DNA of 64,000 nucleotides, taken from the NCBI GenBank assembly GCA_947474365.1, contig CANJIU010000016.1, positions 57,193 through 121,192 of the forward strand. The letters run 5' to 3'. Made by a program: the position numbers and the translations under genes. How positions within the stretch are numbered: the first letter of the stretch is position 1; every line of letters begins with the position of its first letter. Positions 26,713-35,735 of the stretch are shown here, one piece after another. Origin of the DNA: Opitutia bacterium. Its GTDB lineage: Bacteria > Verrucomicrobiota > Verrucomicrobiia > Opitutales > Opitutaceae. The notes beneath the pieces are model-generated. The model had not been told where the DNA came from. It saw only the letters and a list, made by a program, of their open reading frames with translations, and made no database searches.

Positions 26713-28712
26713 GGGTTGAAGGGTAAAGCGGCCGAGACAGGCGGGGACCCGACCTCGGGGCATCTGCCGGAGGCGAGAGTTCGGTCAATCAACCCCGCCA
26801 CCTCCGCGCGGGTGAGGCCGGCGAGACGCGAAATCGGAACCTGCGGAGCGAGCCGGTGCCACGCAGCGGCAGTCGCCGGGTCGAGTACCTCAGCTGGGCC
26901 CGCGTCGTAGGTGGAAAAAAAGCCGCGCGTACCAAGAAACTGAAACGCCGGCATCCACGGAACCGGATCCGCCATGTCGCCATCATTGAAAAACGAAATC
27001 ATGACACCCTGAGTTACGAGATGGCGCTGCAATGTGGTGACATCGAGTTCGGCCGGTCGAACTCCGGCCTGGTGCGCAAGCACCACCGCCCAAGCCGCCG
27101 ACTCGGCCAGATGCATTTGGGTCGGCGTCTGCCGGATGGTGCCCCAGCCGACGTGCGTCGCGGACACCGTCGTCACCACCAGGAGATTGTCGAACTCCCG
27201 CGCGAGCAAAACGCCCCACGGCACCTGCCCGGGGCGTGAGACCTCCATCTGAAAAAGCTGCCCGTCGCACAACGCCCCCGCAGCCGGCAGCCGCTCTGTC
27301 GTGCACGCCAGTGAATCGAGCGAAAACTCTGTGATTGCCACCGAGTCCGGATGAACCGGCGCCCGCCTGTTGTCATCCATTCGACAACAAACGGAGTCCG
27401 CGGGCGGGACGGAGGCCGGAATGGCGGGAAGCGCGTCGTGCTCGGTAAACGTCGCCCGGCCCGCAAGCCGCCGCGCCTCGCGCACGTAGAGATGCGGCGG
27501 GAAATTTTCTGTCGCCACGAATTCGTCTCGCGCCAGTCCCCATTCCCTCGCCTGGGCCCGCAAGTCGTCGGGCATCGCCGGGTCGTTTTGCAGAAACCAC
27601 ATCAACCCGAGGGCGTGGTCGCGGTGCGCCCGCTCAATCGCCCGACGGCCGGACGCATCCGCCTCCGCGTAACCCTTGCCACCGCCGGTCAGGTTCGTGG
27701 CGTTCCAGCTGCGTTTGCGATTCGGCAGGGCGTGTCCGTGGAAGAGATGATCCCGCTCTACCATTTCTCGGAGCGACTGGATCAGAAACCGATGGTGAAA
27801 GGGCAGCCCCAGCCGCTCCTTTTCTTCCGGTGAAAGCAGGATCGGCGCGAAGCGCTCCCGCTCGTAGCCGACGGGGGGAGCATCCAGGAGCAGACGATTG
27901 AAGGGATCGTCCGAGAGGCAAAGTCGGTAGCTGTAACTTTGGATATTGTCGTCGCCCACCCCGGTGCTACCCGGGAGCGGCGCGGAGGTCGTCGCGCCCG
28001 CGGTGGTGAGGTTAAGTTTCCCCGCGACTGCGGCCGATGGAAATCGCCCGGCAATCCAGCGTGTGAACACTCGTCCGGCACTCGGCTCCGCAAACTCGTT
28101 CCGCGCTTCCCGTCCATTCCGGAACGACGCCCCCGCCCGCGCGATCAAATCGCCTTCGTCCGTCGCTTCAATAAACGACTTCGCGGCCACCCGAACCTCG
28201 CGCCCCCCTCCGCTCTCCCTCAACCGGAGCGCGGTCACCTGCTTCACTTTGCGTTCAACGGCGTCCAATTCCCAGCCGAGCCAAAGCTGAATCCGCGGCT
28301 CCGCGGCGATCCACTCGGCGAGGATGCGCTCCGCCAAGTGTGGCTCGAACGTGATCATGCTCCCACTTGAACACGCCCGCCACGCCGCTCCGTCGCCCCC
28401 CGGATGGGTCCGGTAGTGGGCAAGCACCCGATCCACAAACTCCTGCAGCATCGGGGCACGCACGCCCCGATAATGGCTCTCCACAGCACCGAGCGACGGG
28501 AAACTCCCTCCCACGCTCCCGTGCGGGGAAATCAACGCCACCGACAATCCCTCGCGGGCGGCGCGTACTGCCGTCACGATACCCGCCGCCGTCGCGCCAA
28601 AAATCGCCAAATCGAAATCGACTACGGCAGGAAACGAAATCTGGCCCGGGGGTTGCATCAGCGATACGCCGGCGAACATTCCCAAGCCCACGTGGCGACT
28701 CCAGCATCGCAT
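26709..28712 (-). CDS. FAD-dependent oxidoreductase (PF12831-type), start uncertain
   Basis: About 667 residues if the ATG at 28712 is used; ATGs at 28679 or 28658 are alternatives. The 28712 start is directly preceded by an inverted repeat that would hide a ribosome site. The FAD motif is DLAIFGATAAGIVTAVRAAR and the GGSFPSLGAVESHY segment matches the family, as does FIEATDEGDLIARAG. The N-terminus gives only a poor signal sequence, so its location is unsure, though related proteins in the window are exported. It is the first gene of a coupled operon (ATGA overlap with the TonB receptor, then aldolase, MFS carrier and regulator). It is probably a sugar or sugar-acid oxidising flavoprotein; the substrate is unknown. 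Confidence 0.85.
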   Translation of the reverse strand: MRCWSRHVGLGMFAGVSLMQPPGQISFPAVVDFDLAIFGATAAGIVTAVRAAREGLSVALISPHGSVGGSFPSLGAVESHYRGVRAPMLQEFVDRVLAHYRTHPGGDGAAWRACSSGSMITFEPHLAERILAEWIAAEPRIQLWLGWELDAVERKVKQVTALRLRESGGGREVRVAAKSFIEATDEGDLIARAGASFRNGREARNEFAEPSAGRVFTRWIAGRFPSAAVAGKLNLTTAGATTSAPLPGSTGVGDDNIQSYSYRLCLSDDPFNRLLLDAPPVGYERERFAPILLSPEEKERLGLPFHHRFLIQSLREMVERDHLFHGHALPNRKRSWNATNLTGGGKGYAEADASGRRAIERAHRDHALGLMWFLQNDPAMPDDLRAQAREWGLARDEFVATENFPPHLYVREARRLAGRATFTEHDALPAIPASVPPADSVCCRMDDNRRAPVHPDSVAITEFSLDSLACTTERLPAAGALCDGQLFQMEVSRPGQVPWGVLLAREFDNLLVVTTVSATHVGWGTIRQTPTQMHLAESAAWAVVLAHQAGVRPAELDVTTLQRHLVTQGVMISFFNDGDMADPVPWMPAFQFLGTRGFFSTYDAGPAEVLDPATAAAWHRLAPQVPISRLAGLTRAEVAGLIDRTLASGRCPEVGSPPVSAALPFNP

Positions 28713-28713
28713 T

Positions 28714-28734
28714 CTGGTCTTGTGACGAGACCAG
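28714..28734. promoter_or_regulatory. Inverted repeat at the divergent oxidoreductase/TonB promoter
   Basis: Perfect 7-bp arms CTGGTCT (28714-28720) and AGACCAG (28728-28734) with a 7-bp spacer lie in the 117-bp gap between two divergent operons, 1 bp from the annotated start at 28712. It could be an operator for the GntR-LacI regulator of the minus-strand operon, or an mRNA hairpin controlling translation. Confidence 0.4.
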
Positions 28735-28829
28735 CGATTTTCCCTCGGCGAGACAGGTCCGGGGCCAATCATCTCCACGATGGCCAAGCCTCCTTCGCCA
28801 CGCCCCCCGCCAGCAAAGTCACGACCCCG

Positions 28830-31220
28830 ATGAAAACCCCGCTCACCCTCGCGTCCCTGATCTGCACCGGATCGCTGCTCGCCCAATCCGCCCCCACGCC
28901 CGTCTCCCCTCCCTCTGGAGATCCCGTGCAGCTCTCGCCCTTTGAGGTCACCGAAGCGGTCGGCAGTGGTTACGCCACGACTTCGTCCGTGACCGTCTCG
29001 CGCCTCGCCACGAAAAACACGGAGTTGCCGATATCCGCGATCACGATCAACCAGCAGATGATCGCGGACACCCTCGCCGTCTCGGCCGATGAGACCTTCA
29101 ACCTCGTCAGTGGCCTGTACCTCGGCAACGCCGGCACCGGCAATCAGGAAAACAACACGTACTCATTGCGCGGTTACACGTCGGCGTCCGCCCAGCGCGA
29201 CGGCGTCGATGACTCGCTGTTCACCAGTTCGGGCGGCTTCGACTATTCGCTGGTGGAGAGCATCGAGGTGATGAAGGGACCGAACGGCATTCTCTACGGC
29301 TCCCAGACCAATCCGGGCGGCGTGGTGAACATCGTGAGCAAGCGCCCCCGCGCGAAGGCATTTGCCAAGTTGTCCGCCATGGCCGGCTCATTCAACTTCT
29401 GGCGCGGTGAGCTCGACGTGTCGCAGTTCCTCGACCGCCAGCATCGCTTTGGCATCCGCGTCGCCGGCGCCGCCTCCAACAACGACGGCCCCGTCAACTG
29501 GCCGGGCGATCCGAAGCTCGGCTACCGCGGCCTCAACTCCAGCGTCAACTACCGCGGCGCGGGCGGACTTGAGGTGTGGTTCTGGACCGGCTTCGTCCGC
29601 GACTCGTCCAGCCGCGCCAAGTACATGACACGCGCGTTTGCCACGACCGCTCCCACCTCGGCCACGGTCGCCGGCAGCGGCGGCATCCCGCTTTACGATC
29701 GCGCCTTCATCGACGGGGGGGCCGGCCAGAATCTGCTCCACGCCTACACCCAGGTGAACACCGACACCTACGAACTCGGGTCGAGCAAGACGCTTAAGTT
29801 CGGTCCGGTGACGATCGACAGCCGAATCATCGGCCGCTACCGCAACCAATTCAGCGACGGCAGCCGCGTGCGCGGCATCGGCAACGATACCTTCGTCGAC
29901 CGCTCCGGCACCCTGATGGGCCCGGTCAACGCCATCGACAACCGTTTCATCAACTTCTCCCTCGTCCAGGACGGCCGGATCGGCGGCGTCTACCGCACCG
30001 GTCTCCGCTATGATTTGCGACCGAGCACGAAAAAGGACCACAACTACGGCCTCGATCTGAACGCCAACTTCGACGTCGGACCGATGCACAGCCAGACGCT
30101 GTTCACCGCCACCTACACGGCCGGCACGATCTACAGCATCAATTCCACCTACGACATCACGACCGCGTCGGTCCTGCAGTCGCTCGGTTACCAGGTCGTC
30201 AACGGCGCGCCACGCGTCTGGCTTTATCCAATTTCAAGCGTCGTGTTTGGAATCGACCGGGACACCGTACTGGCGCGCAACAACGTCCGTTCGATTTCCG
30301 GAACCACCTTCACGACGAATCAAATCTACGGCTATGGTGTGCTTGAGCGACTTTCATTTCTCCAAAGGCGGATCGTGTTCATGGGCGGGGCGCGAAAGAA
30401 TCACACCGAATCAACCATCGCGACGACCGCCGCCACGGGTCTTTTCGGGGCGAACACGCTCCGCGAGGGCGACAAGACCAGCCCGGGGGCGGCCGGCCTC
30501 GTGAAATTCTACCAGGGCGACCAGGGCGAAGGCATCGTGTATGCGAACTTCAACCAGACGTTCATCCCGGTCTTCACCGTCGACACCCGTCTCGCCACCG
30601 CCGGCCAGAAGTTCCCCGATCGCAACGCCTCCACGAAGGAATACGGCATCAAGCTGGACCTGCTGAAGAGCCGCGTCGTCGCCACGGTTTCCACCTTCGA
30701 CAATCGCGAGAACAATGTCTTGCGCACGGTGATCGACACCGATGGCACCGTCACCGGCGTCAAGGACCGGAGCTACAGCGCTCCGGTCGGAGCACGCACG
30801 ACGAAGGGCTTCGAGGGCGACATCAACTTCAAGATCGCCGGTGGTCTCGAGGCGGTCGTGGGCTATTCGAAGCAAAAGGCGAAGCTCGACAGTGGCATCA
30901 AGCCCGAGGCGATTCCCGACGGCACGGCGTCGCTCCTCGCGACCTATCGCTTTCGCAACGGCTGGGCAAAGGGACTCAGCGCCTCGTACATCTACAACCG
31001 CTGGGGCAAGTTTCTCCTCGGCGGCGCCCGCACCACCTGGGAGGTCAACGGCGGCGAACAGCACAACCTCGCCCTCGGCTACCGCTGGAGGAACACCGAC
31101 ATCCGCCTCCGCGTTTCCAACCTGCTCGATGTCCGCGACGCGCAGCCGAGTTCGTTCGACACCGCCATCGGCATCACCAATCCGCGGAGCTACCGGCTCG
31201 GGGTAACGACAAATTTCTGA
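28830..31220 (+). CDS. TonB-dependent outer-membrane receptor
   Basis: The protein has 796 residues. The ATG at 28830 is chosen because it gives signal peptide [20 protein letters not shown]; in-frame sequence further upstream lies opposite the divergent oxidoreductase gene. A probable TonB box LSPFEVT is at residues 35-41. The plug includes [37 protein letters not shown] and [21 protein letters not shown]. The barrel ends LGVTTNF. It heads a plus-strand operon with two sialidase-like proteins and an alpha/beta-barrel protein, so it likely imports the oligosaccharide these enzymes release. Its close similarity in style to the receptors on the opposite strand suggests local duplication. Confidence 0.92.
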   Translation: MKTPLTLASLICTGSLLAQSAPTPVSPPSGDPVQLSPFEVTEAVGSGYATTSSVTVSRLATKNTELPISAITINQQMIADTLAVSADETFNLVSGLYLGNAGTGNQENNTYSLRGYTSASAQRDGVDDSLFTSSGGFDYSLVESIEVMKGPNGILYGSQTNPGGVVNIVSKRPRAKAFAKLSAMAGSFNFWRGELDVSQFLDRQHRFGIRVAGAASNNDGPVNWPGDPKLGYRGLNSSVNYRGAGGLEVWFWTGFVRDSSSRAKYMTRAFATTAPTSATVAGSGGIPLYDRAFIDGGAGQNLLHAYTQVNTDTYELGSSKTLKFGPVTIDSRIIGRYRNQFSDGSRVRGIGNDTFVDRSGTLMGPVNAIDNRFINFSLVQDGRIGGVYRTGLRYDLRPSTKKDHNYGLDLNANFDVGPMHSQTLFTATYTAGTIYSINSTYDITTASVLQSLGYQVVNGAPRVWLYPISSVVFGIDRDTVLARNNVRSISGTTFTTNQIYGYGVLERLSFLQRRIVFMGGARKNHTESTIATTAATGLFGANTLREGDKTSPGAAGLVKFYQGDQGEGIVYANFNQTFIPVFTVDTRLATAGQKFPDRNASTKEYGIKLDLLKSRVVATVSTFDNRENNVLRTVIDTDGTVTGVKDRSYSAPVGARTTKGFEGDINFKIAGGLEAVVGYSKQKAKLDSGIKPEAIPDGTASLLATYRFRNGWAKGLSASYIYNRWGKFLLGGARTTWEVNGGEQHNLALGYRWRNTDIRLRVSNLLDVRDAQPSSFDTAIGITNPRSYRLGVTTNF

Positions 31221-31257
31221 GTATTCGACCACAACAAGCCCGCACACCTTTAGGCCA

Positions 31258-32397
31258 ATGCAATCGCCACTCTTTTTCCTCCCGCGCGGGATCCGTCGAG
31301 TGCTGGGCTTCGTCACCGCCACCCTGACCGTTTCCCGGGCGGAAATTGCCCCCGACGTCCGATGGGTGGACATTTCCGGCGACACCAAACGGCACGTGGT
31401 CATCGCCGCCGGGACTGAGGTCTTGTATCAGGGGCATCCCACCACGGTTCTCATGCCCGACGGAAAGACGGTCTTCGCCGTGTGGTCCACGGGCCATGGT
31501 GGACCGGCCGGCCCAATGGCGAGGAGCGACGACGCCGGGCTGACCTGGACGCGGCTCGATGACCGGCTGCCGCCTGGTTTCAAGAACCACCGCAATTGTC
31601 CGAGCATCTATCGAATGGTCGATGCCGAGAGCAAGGAACGCCTCTGGGTGTTCTCCGCCCGTCCCAACATGCCGCGGATCCTCAGCGAGGACAGCGGCCG
31701 GACCTGGAGTGAGGCCAAACCGCTCGGGCTCCCGTGTGTAATGACCTTCAGCAGTGTCATCCGACTCAAGGATGGCCAGTATCTCGGACTGTATCACAAG
31801 GGTCCCGACGGCAAGGATCGCAGCCCGCTTGAGGTGCTGCAAACCACGACCGCCGACGGCGGAGTAACTTGGTCCGAACCGCGGGTCGTCGCCGCGGTTG
31901 CCCAACGCGACCCGTGCGAACCGTTCGGCTTCCGTTCCCCCGATGGCGCCGAGTTGTGCGTGCTGATGAGGGACAACCAGCACAAGGGCCGCAGCCTCGT
32001 CATGTTCAGCCGCGACGAAGGCCGGACGTGGAGCCCCCCTGCCGACACGCCGTGGGGCCTGACCGGGGACCGTCACATGGGAGTTTACAACCGGGATGGC
32101 AGACTCGTGATCGCGTTTCGCGACAAGGCGCTGAACAGTCCGACCCTCAATCATTTTGTCGCGTGGGTGGGCACCTACGACGACATCCGCCGCGGCCGGC
32201 CCGGGCAGTATCGGATCAAATTGCTGCACAGCAACGCGGGCGGCGACTGCGGCTATCCTGGAATGGAGATTCTGCCCGATGCCACCGTCATGGCCACCAC
32301 CTACATCAAGTACCGGCCCGGAACGGAAAAACACTCGGTCGTCAGCACGCGTTTCAAGCTCGCGGAGACCGACGCCCTCCTCTCGCGCGCACCATGA
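31258..32397 (+). CDS. Asp-box sialidase-like exported protein
   Basis: The protein has 379 residues, starting 37 bp after the TonB receptor stop. The N-terminus [29 protein letters not shown] is a plausible but long signal peptide. Asp boxes are [16 protein letters not shown], a divergent TTADGGVTW and SRDEGRTW, giving a BNR/sialidase propeller with the conserved blade texts [23 protein letters not shown] and CPSIYRMVD. It probably acts on an acidic or sulfated glycan outside the cytoplasm; true neuraminidase activity is not shown. Its stop overlaps the start of the next sialidase-like gene by 4 nt (ATGA), indicating coupled translation of two related but different enzymes. Confidence 0.85.
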   Translation: MQSPLFFLPRGIRRVLGFVTATLTVSRAEIAPDVRWVDISGDTKRHVVIAAGTEVLYQGHPTTVLMPDGKTVFAVWSTGHGGPAGPMARSDDAGLTWTRLDDRLPPGFKNHRNCPSIYRMVDAESKERLWVFSARPNMPRILSEDSGRTWSEAKPLGLPCVMTFSSVIRLKDGQYLGLYHKGPDGKDRSPLEVLQTTTADGGVTWSEPRVVAAVAQRDPCEPFGFRSPDGAELCVLMRDNQHKGRSLVMFSRDEGRTWSPPADTPWGLTGDRHMGVYNRDGRLVIAFRDKALNSPTLNHFVAWVGTYDDIRRGRPGQYRIKLLHSNAGGDCGYPGMEILPDATVMATTYIKYRPGTEKHSVVSTRFKLAETDALLSRAP

Positions 32398-33638
32398 AAC
32401 CTCCGCTCACCTTTTACCCATTCCTCGCCTGTTCGCTGGCCGCGGCCGCATCATGTCTCGGCGCAGCCGAACTTCCTGCCCCGCCAAAACTGCGCGCGAT
32501 TCCGGGAATCGAAAAATCGATCGTGGTCAGCGCGACCGCCGTAGCGCCAAAGAGCGGTGAGCAAACCGTGATCAAGCTCAAGGATGGCCGCCTGTTTCTG
32601 CTCTGGTCAGAATTTCTGCGAGAGGATCTGCTGCCGGCGGCGGAGCGCCCGCCATCGTCCCCCTTGCGCCGCGATCCCACGGGCGACGACGGCTACGCCC
32701 GCATCAGCGGCATGACATCCGCCGACGGCGGCCGCACCTGGTCGACGCCACGCGTGGTCGTCGACGACCGTGACGCGCTCGTCAACTGCATTTCCCCGGG
32801 CATTACCCGGATGAAGGATGGCCGGCTCCTGCTCGCCTATTCGTGGCGCAGCGGCGGCAATGGCCGGACCAACTACGGCAATTGCGCCAAGATGGTGCGC
32901 GTCTCGGCCGACGAGGGCCAGACGTGGTCGGAACGCACCCGCATCACGCCCGACAGCGCCGACTATCACACGGGATGTCATGACCGGGCTTATACCCTCG
33001 TGGACGGACGCGTGATGGTGCAATGCCACACCATTCTCCCGCCGGGAACCGCCCAGCCCGGCGCCGCCTACCGCAGCACGTGCATGGGCACCTACTATGC
33101 ATACTCCGACGACCTCGGCCGGACGTGGCAACGCACCGTGGTCATGCTCGATCCGATCGCGGGCAAGGGCGGCCGCTTCGAGGAAGCAAGCATGGCACAG
33201 CGCGCCGACGGTTCGCTGATCCAGTTCATCCGCAACTGGCACGGCCAGTCATTCATGTCGGAATCCAACGACCGAGGCGGCACCTGGAGCGCCCCGCGTC
33301 CCTCGGGCGTGTTCAGCGCACTGGCGCCGTCGCTGGTCGTACGGCTGCCAAGTTCCGCCGATCTCCTCATGATTTGGAATCCCTCATGGAATCCGGACAA
33401 CGGCATTGTCGGCGTGCGCAGCGTGCTCGCCTGTGCGGTCAGCCGCGACGGCGGAAAGTCCTGGGGACTTCCCAAAGCGCTGGAGGCCGATCTCACGCAA
33501 TGGGCGGAGTACCCCGGCGTCACCTTCGACGGCGCGAGTGCACTCGTCCATTACCGGGTCTTCAACACCACCCGCAAGCGCTGTGACCTCGTGCAGGCGC
33601 GCGTACCGCTCGCGTGGTTCTACGACGAGAAATCGTGA
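32394..33638 (+). CDS. Asp-box sialidase-like exported protein, second copy
   Basis: The protein has 414 residues from the ATG at 32394, which overlaps the previous stop (ATGA). The signal peptide is [24 protein letters not shown]. Five Asp boxes are visible ([40 protein letters not shown]). The blade [18 protein letters not shown] and the acidic/aromatic segment [24 protein letters not shown] resemble exo-sialidase-like hydrolases widely found in planctomycetes and verrucomicrobia whose substrates are mostly unknown. It differs clearly in sequence from the upstream copy, so the pair is not a recent duplication. The next gene begins after 4 nt. Confidence 0.87.
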   Translation: MKPPLTFYPFLACSLAAAASCLGAAELPAPPKLRAIPGIEKSIVVSATAVAPKSGEQTVIKLKDGRLFLLWSEFLREDLLPAAERPPSSPLRRDPTGDDGYARISGMTSADGGRTWSTPRVVVDDRDALVNCISPGITRMKDGRLLLAYSWRSGGNGRTNYGNCAKMVRVSADEGQTWSERTRITPDSADYHTGCHDRAYTLVDGRVMVQCHTILPPGTAQPGAAYRSTCMGTYYAYSDDLGRTWQRTVVMLDPIAGKGGRFEEASMAQRADGSLIQFIRNWHGQSFMSESNDRGGTWSAPRPSGVFSALAPSLVVRLPSSADLLMIWNPSWNPDNGIVGVRSVLACAVSRDGGKSWGLPKALEADLTQWAEYPGVTFDGASALVHYRVFNTTRKRCDLVQARVPLAWFYDEKS

Positions 33639-33642
33639 GCCG

Positions 33643-34347
33643 ATGAGCCTCGCGGGCAACGGCGTCGTCGCGATCTGGCATAACCTGCTGCCCGAGTTTC
33701 GCGCCGAGTTCTACGAATGGCACAACCGCGAGCACATGCCCGAGCGGCTCGCCGTTCCCGGTTTCCGCCGCGGACGCCGCTATCGCGCCATCGAGGGCGA
33801 ACCGGAATTTTTCAACCTCTACGAAACCGCGCACCCCGGAATCCTCTCGAGCCCGGAATATCTCGCCCGGCTCAATTCACCCACGGCGTGGACCAAGCGG
33901 GTCTTGCCTGGATTTCGGGATGTTTCCCGCTCGCTCTGCCGCGTCGCGGGCTCGATGGGTGTCGGCCAGGGCGGGGTGATACTCACCCGACGCTTCGACG
34001 TGGCCGCAGAGGAACGGGCCGCGGTGGCGACGCGGCTCACGGGCCACGTTTTCCCGGAAATCACCGCTCTTCCAGGAATCACCGGGGCCCACTTGTGCCT
34101 GGCCGACGAAGCTGCCAGCGGCATCCGCACCGTCGAGGCGTCAGTGCGCACCGTCCCCACCCTCGTGCCGACTTGGATTGTGCTCATTGAAGGCGTAACC
34201 GCGCCGCAGGTAAAATCCGCCAGCGAGACGCTTTCCGCCGCCCTTTCGGCTGCGGAGGTGAGTGTTCCTGCGTCGGTAGCGGTATACCAACTGGAAATTA
34301 GCCGAGACAACCTGGATGCTACTCAGGGGGCCTACGGATCGAAGTAG
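33643..34347 (+). CDS. Two-lobed dimeric alpha/beta-barrel (EthD/ABM-like) protein
   Basis: The protein has 234 residues with no signal peptide, starting 4 nt after the sialidase-like gene. The first half has the motif FYEWHNREHMPERLAVPGFRRGRRY, typical of EthD/ABM-like dimeric alpha/beta-barrel proteins. The second half repeats a similar ferredoxin-like order (GGVILTRRFD, FPEITALPGITGAHLCLAD, PTWIVLIEG), so one chain may form the usual dimer by itself. Such folds are small-molecule binding, cyclising or decarboxylating proteins. Its place at the end of a sialidase operon hints at a cytoplasmic step on a released sugar or aglycone. No catalytic assignment is possible. Confidence 0.75.
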   Translation: MSLAGNGVVAIWHNLLPEFRAEFYEWHNREHMPERLAVPGFRRGRRYRAIEGEPEFFNLYETAHPGILSSPEYLARLNSPTAWTKRVLPGFRDVSRSLCRVAGSMGVGQGGVILTRRFDVAAEERAAVATRLTGHVFPEITALPGITGAHLCLADEAASGIRTVEASVRTVPTLVPTWIVLIEGVTAPQVKSASETLSAALSAAEVSVPASVAVYQLEISRDNLDATQGAYGSK

Positions 34348-34545
34348 AATAAAAAGCCCGGAGTGGCATCACCGCCCACCGAGGGAAAGGCGGAGAGGTT
34401 TGCCTCTCACAAGGTTCGAGTTGGCAAGATAACCCAGTTCGCGGATGCCGTGCAGGAATATTTGTGAGGCGATGAGAATGGTTTCGCCCGGGAGCCAAAC
34501 CGGATCATCCAGCGCACCGCCGGTGCAAACACCCGCAGGTGGCGG

Positions 34546-35679
34546 TCAACGTCTGACTACGTCCACCGCGCCCCCTGCTTTCGGCGGCGGCCCCACCGAC
34601 CCTCCCGGCACGAATTCCGGTATCAGTAAATGCTGCGCGCCCGGGCGCGCCGTGCCGTCAACGGCATGTCTCACCAAATCGAACAGCAGTCGCGCACTCT
34701 GGTCCATGTTCGCCCGGTAAAACGCCGGCGTGGGCCGTAGGAATCGGAGAAAAAGGTCCTCGCTGCGCGAGATCAGGGACACATCGTCTGGCACCCGCAG
34801 CCCACGCGCCGCGAGGTGGGAGGCGACGGTCGCATAGTGGTGCGAGTGGCTGACAACAAAGGCCGTTGGCCGCGGCACGGAATTCAGCGCGCCGTCGAGC
34901 TGCCGGCACAGGGCGTCGGCGTCGCCGTCCGGACGCTCGATGAGCAACGGCACGGCGGGCGATCCGCGATGTGCGGCAAACGCCTCGCGAAATCCCCGAA
35001 GACTTTCCTCCTCTCCGGCCCGCTTGAGCGCATAGGAGACGAACGCGAGGCGCCGATGCCCCTTGGCCAGCAGATGGGACGCCGCGTGGCGGATGGACGC
35101 GTGAAAATCGATACCCGTACTGTTGAGCGCGAGGCCGGGATAAACGTTGCCGTAGACCACCACGGGGTGGCCGCTTTCGGCGAACCAAGCCTGCATGGCG
35201 CGCGGCGCCATCACAAGAATCCAACAGGCCTTGGGATCCGTCCGCACCAAACGCGGCATCAGCCGCCCCGGCGCCGTCCGCGCAAAGCGTTGTCCCTCGA
35301 TCAACTCCAGATTATAACCCTCGGACGCGCAAAGTCCGCGCAGGACGTCCAGCACCTGGATGAAACGCGGCGGCATCCGGTAGACGGGCTCGGGACAAAT
35401 CAATCCCAGTTCCCGCGTCGGCGCGGCCACGATGGCCTCCGCGGCCCGTTTCACCCGCTTGATGCGGTAGCCCCGAAACGGTTCCACCCCGATCGTGCGG
35501 CGGGCGATCAATCGGGCCAGCGCCGCACGGACCGTCTGCCGGCTGACGTTGAAGATCTTTTGCAGATTCCGCTCGCCCGGCAACCAGTCGCGCCATCGTT
35601 CGGCGGCTATCTCCCGCTCAATGGCTTGCGCCACCTGATCGGCAAGAAGAATGCGGCGGGGCTGAGCCGGAATTTGCAT
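34546..35679 (-). CDS. GntR-type DNA-binding regulator with LacI-like sensor domain
   Basis: The protein has 377 residues. Residues about 10-75 are the GntR winged helix (VAQAIEREIAAERWRDWLPGERNLQKIFNVSRQTVRAALARLIARRTIGVEP). The rest is a LacI/periplasmic-binding-like effector domain (HLLAKGHRRLAFVSYALKRAG, ARGLRVPDDVSLISRSEDLFLRFLRP). The architecture equals that of the regulator at 20976-22055, and the tail (HLLIPEFVPGGSVGP) matches its end too. It starts 56 bp downstream of the ceramidase-like gene on the same strand and so probably ends that operon. Two palindromes just upstream are candidate autoregulatory operators. The gap of 198 bp to the convergent gene at 34347 shows no gene. Confidence 0.88.
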   Translation of the reverse strand: MQIPAQPRRILLADQVAQAIEREIAAERWRDWLPGERNLQKIFNVSRQTVRAALARLIARRTIGVEPFRGYRIKRVKRAAEAIVAAPTRELGLICPEPVYRMPPRFIQVLDVLRGLCASEGYNLELIEGQRFARTAPGRLMPRLVRTDPKACWILVMAPRAMQAWFAESGHPVVVYGNVYPGLALNSTGIDFHASIRHAASHLLAKGHRRLAFVSYALKRAGEEESLRGFREAFAAHRGSPAVPLLIERPDGDADALCRQLDGALNSVPRPTAFVVSHSHHYATVASHLAARGLRVPDDVSLISRSEDLFLRFLRPTPAFYRANMDQSARLLFDLVRHAVDGTARPGAQHLLIPEFVPGGSVGPPPKAGGAVDVVRR

Positions 35680-35701
35680 GGGAATATCACCCCGGGAACG
35701 A

Positions 35702-35732
35702 CCTGGATCCAGGGACCAAATTCGCGCGAATT
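35702..35732. promoter_or_regulatory. Two perfect palindromes upstream of the GntR-LacI regulator gene
   Basis: CCTGGATCCAGG (35702-35713) and AATTCGCGCGAATT (35719-35732) are both perfect and their centres are 18 bp apart. They fill most of the 56-bp gap between the ceramidase-like stop and the regulator start. No loop or T-run suits a terminator, so operators are the better reading. Confidence 0.4.
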
Positions 35733-35735
35733 GAG

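Noticed and set aside
34393..34408. GAGAGG/CCTCTC hairpin after the alpha/beta-barrel gene as terminator
   Set aside because: Short stem with a 4-nt loop and no T-run; not strong enough to list.
34410..34450. tRNA-like fragment (GGTTCGAGT loop-like text)
   Set aside because: Only a T-loop-like string; no acceptor stem, anticodon arm or CCA end can be folded around it.
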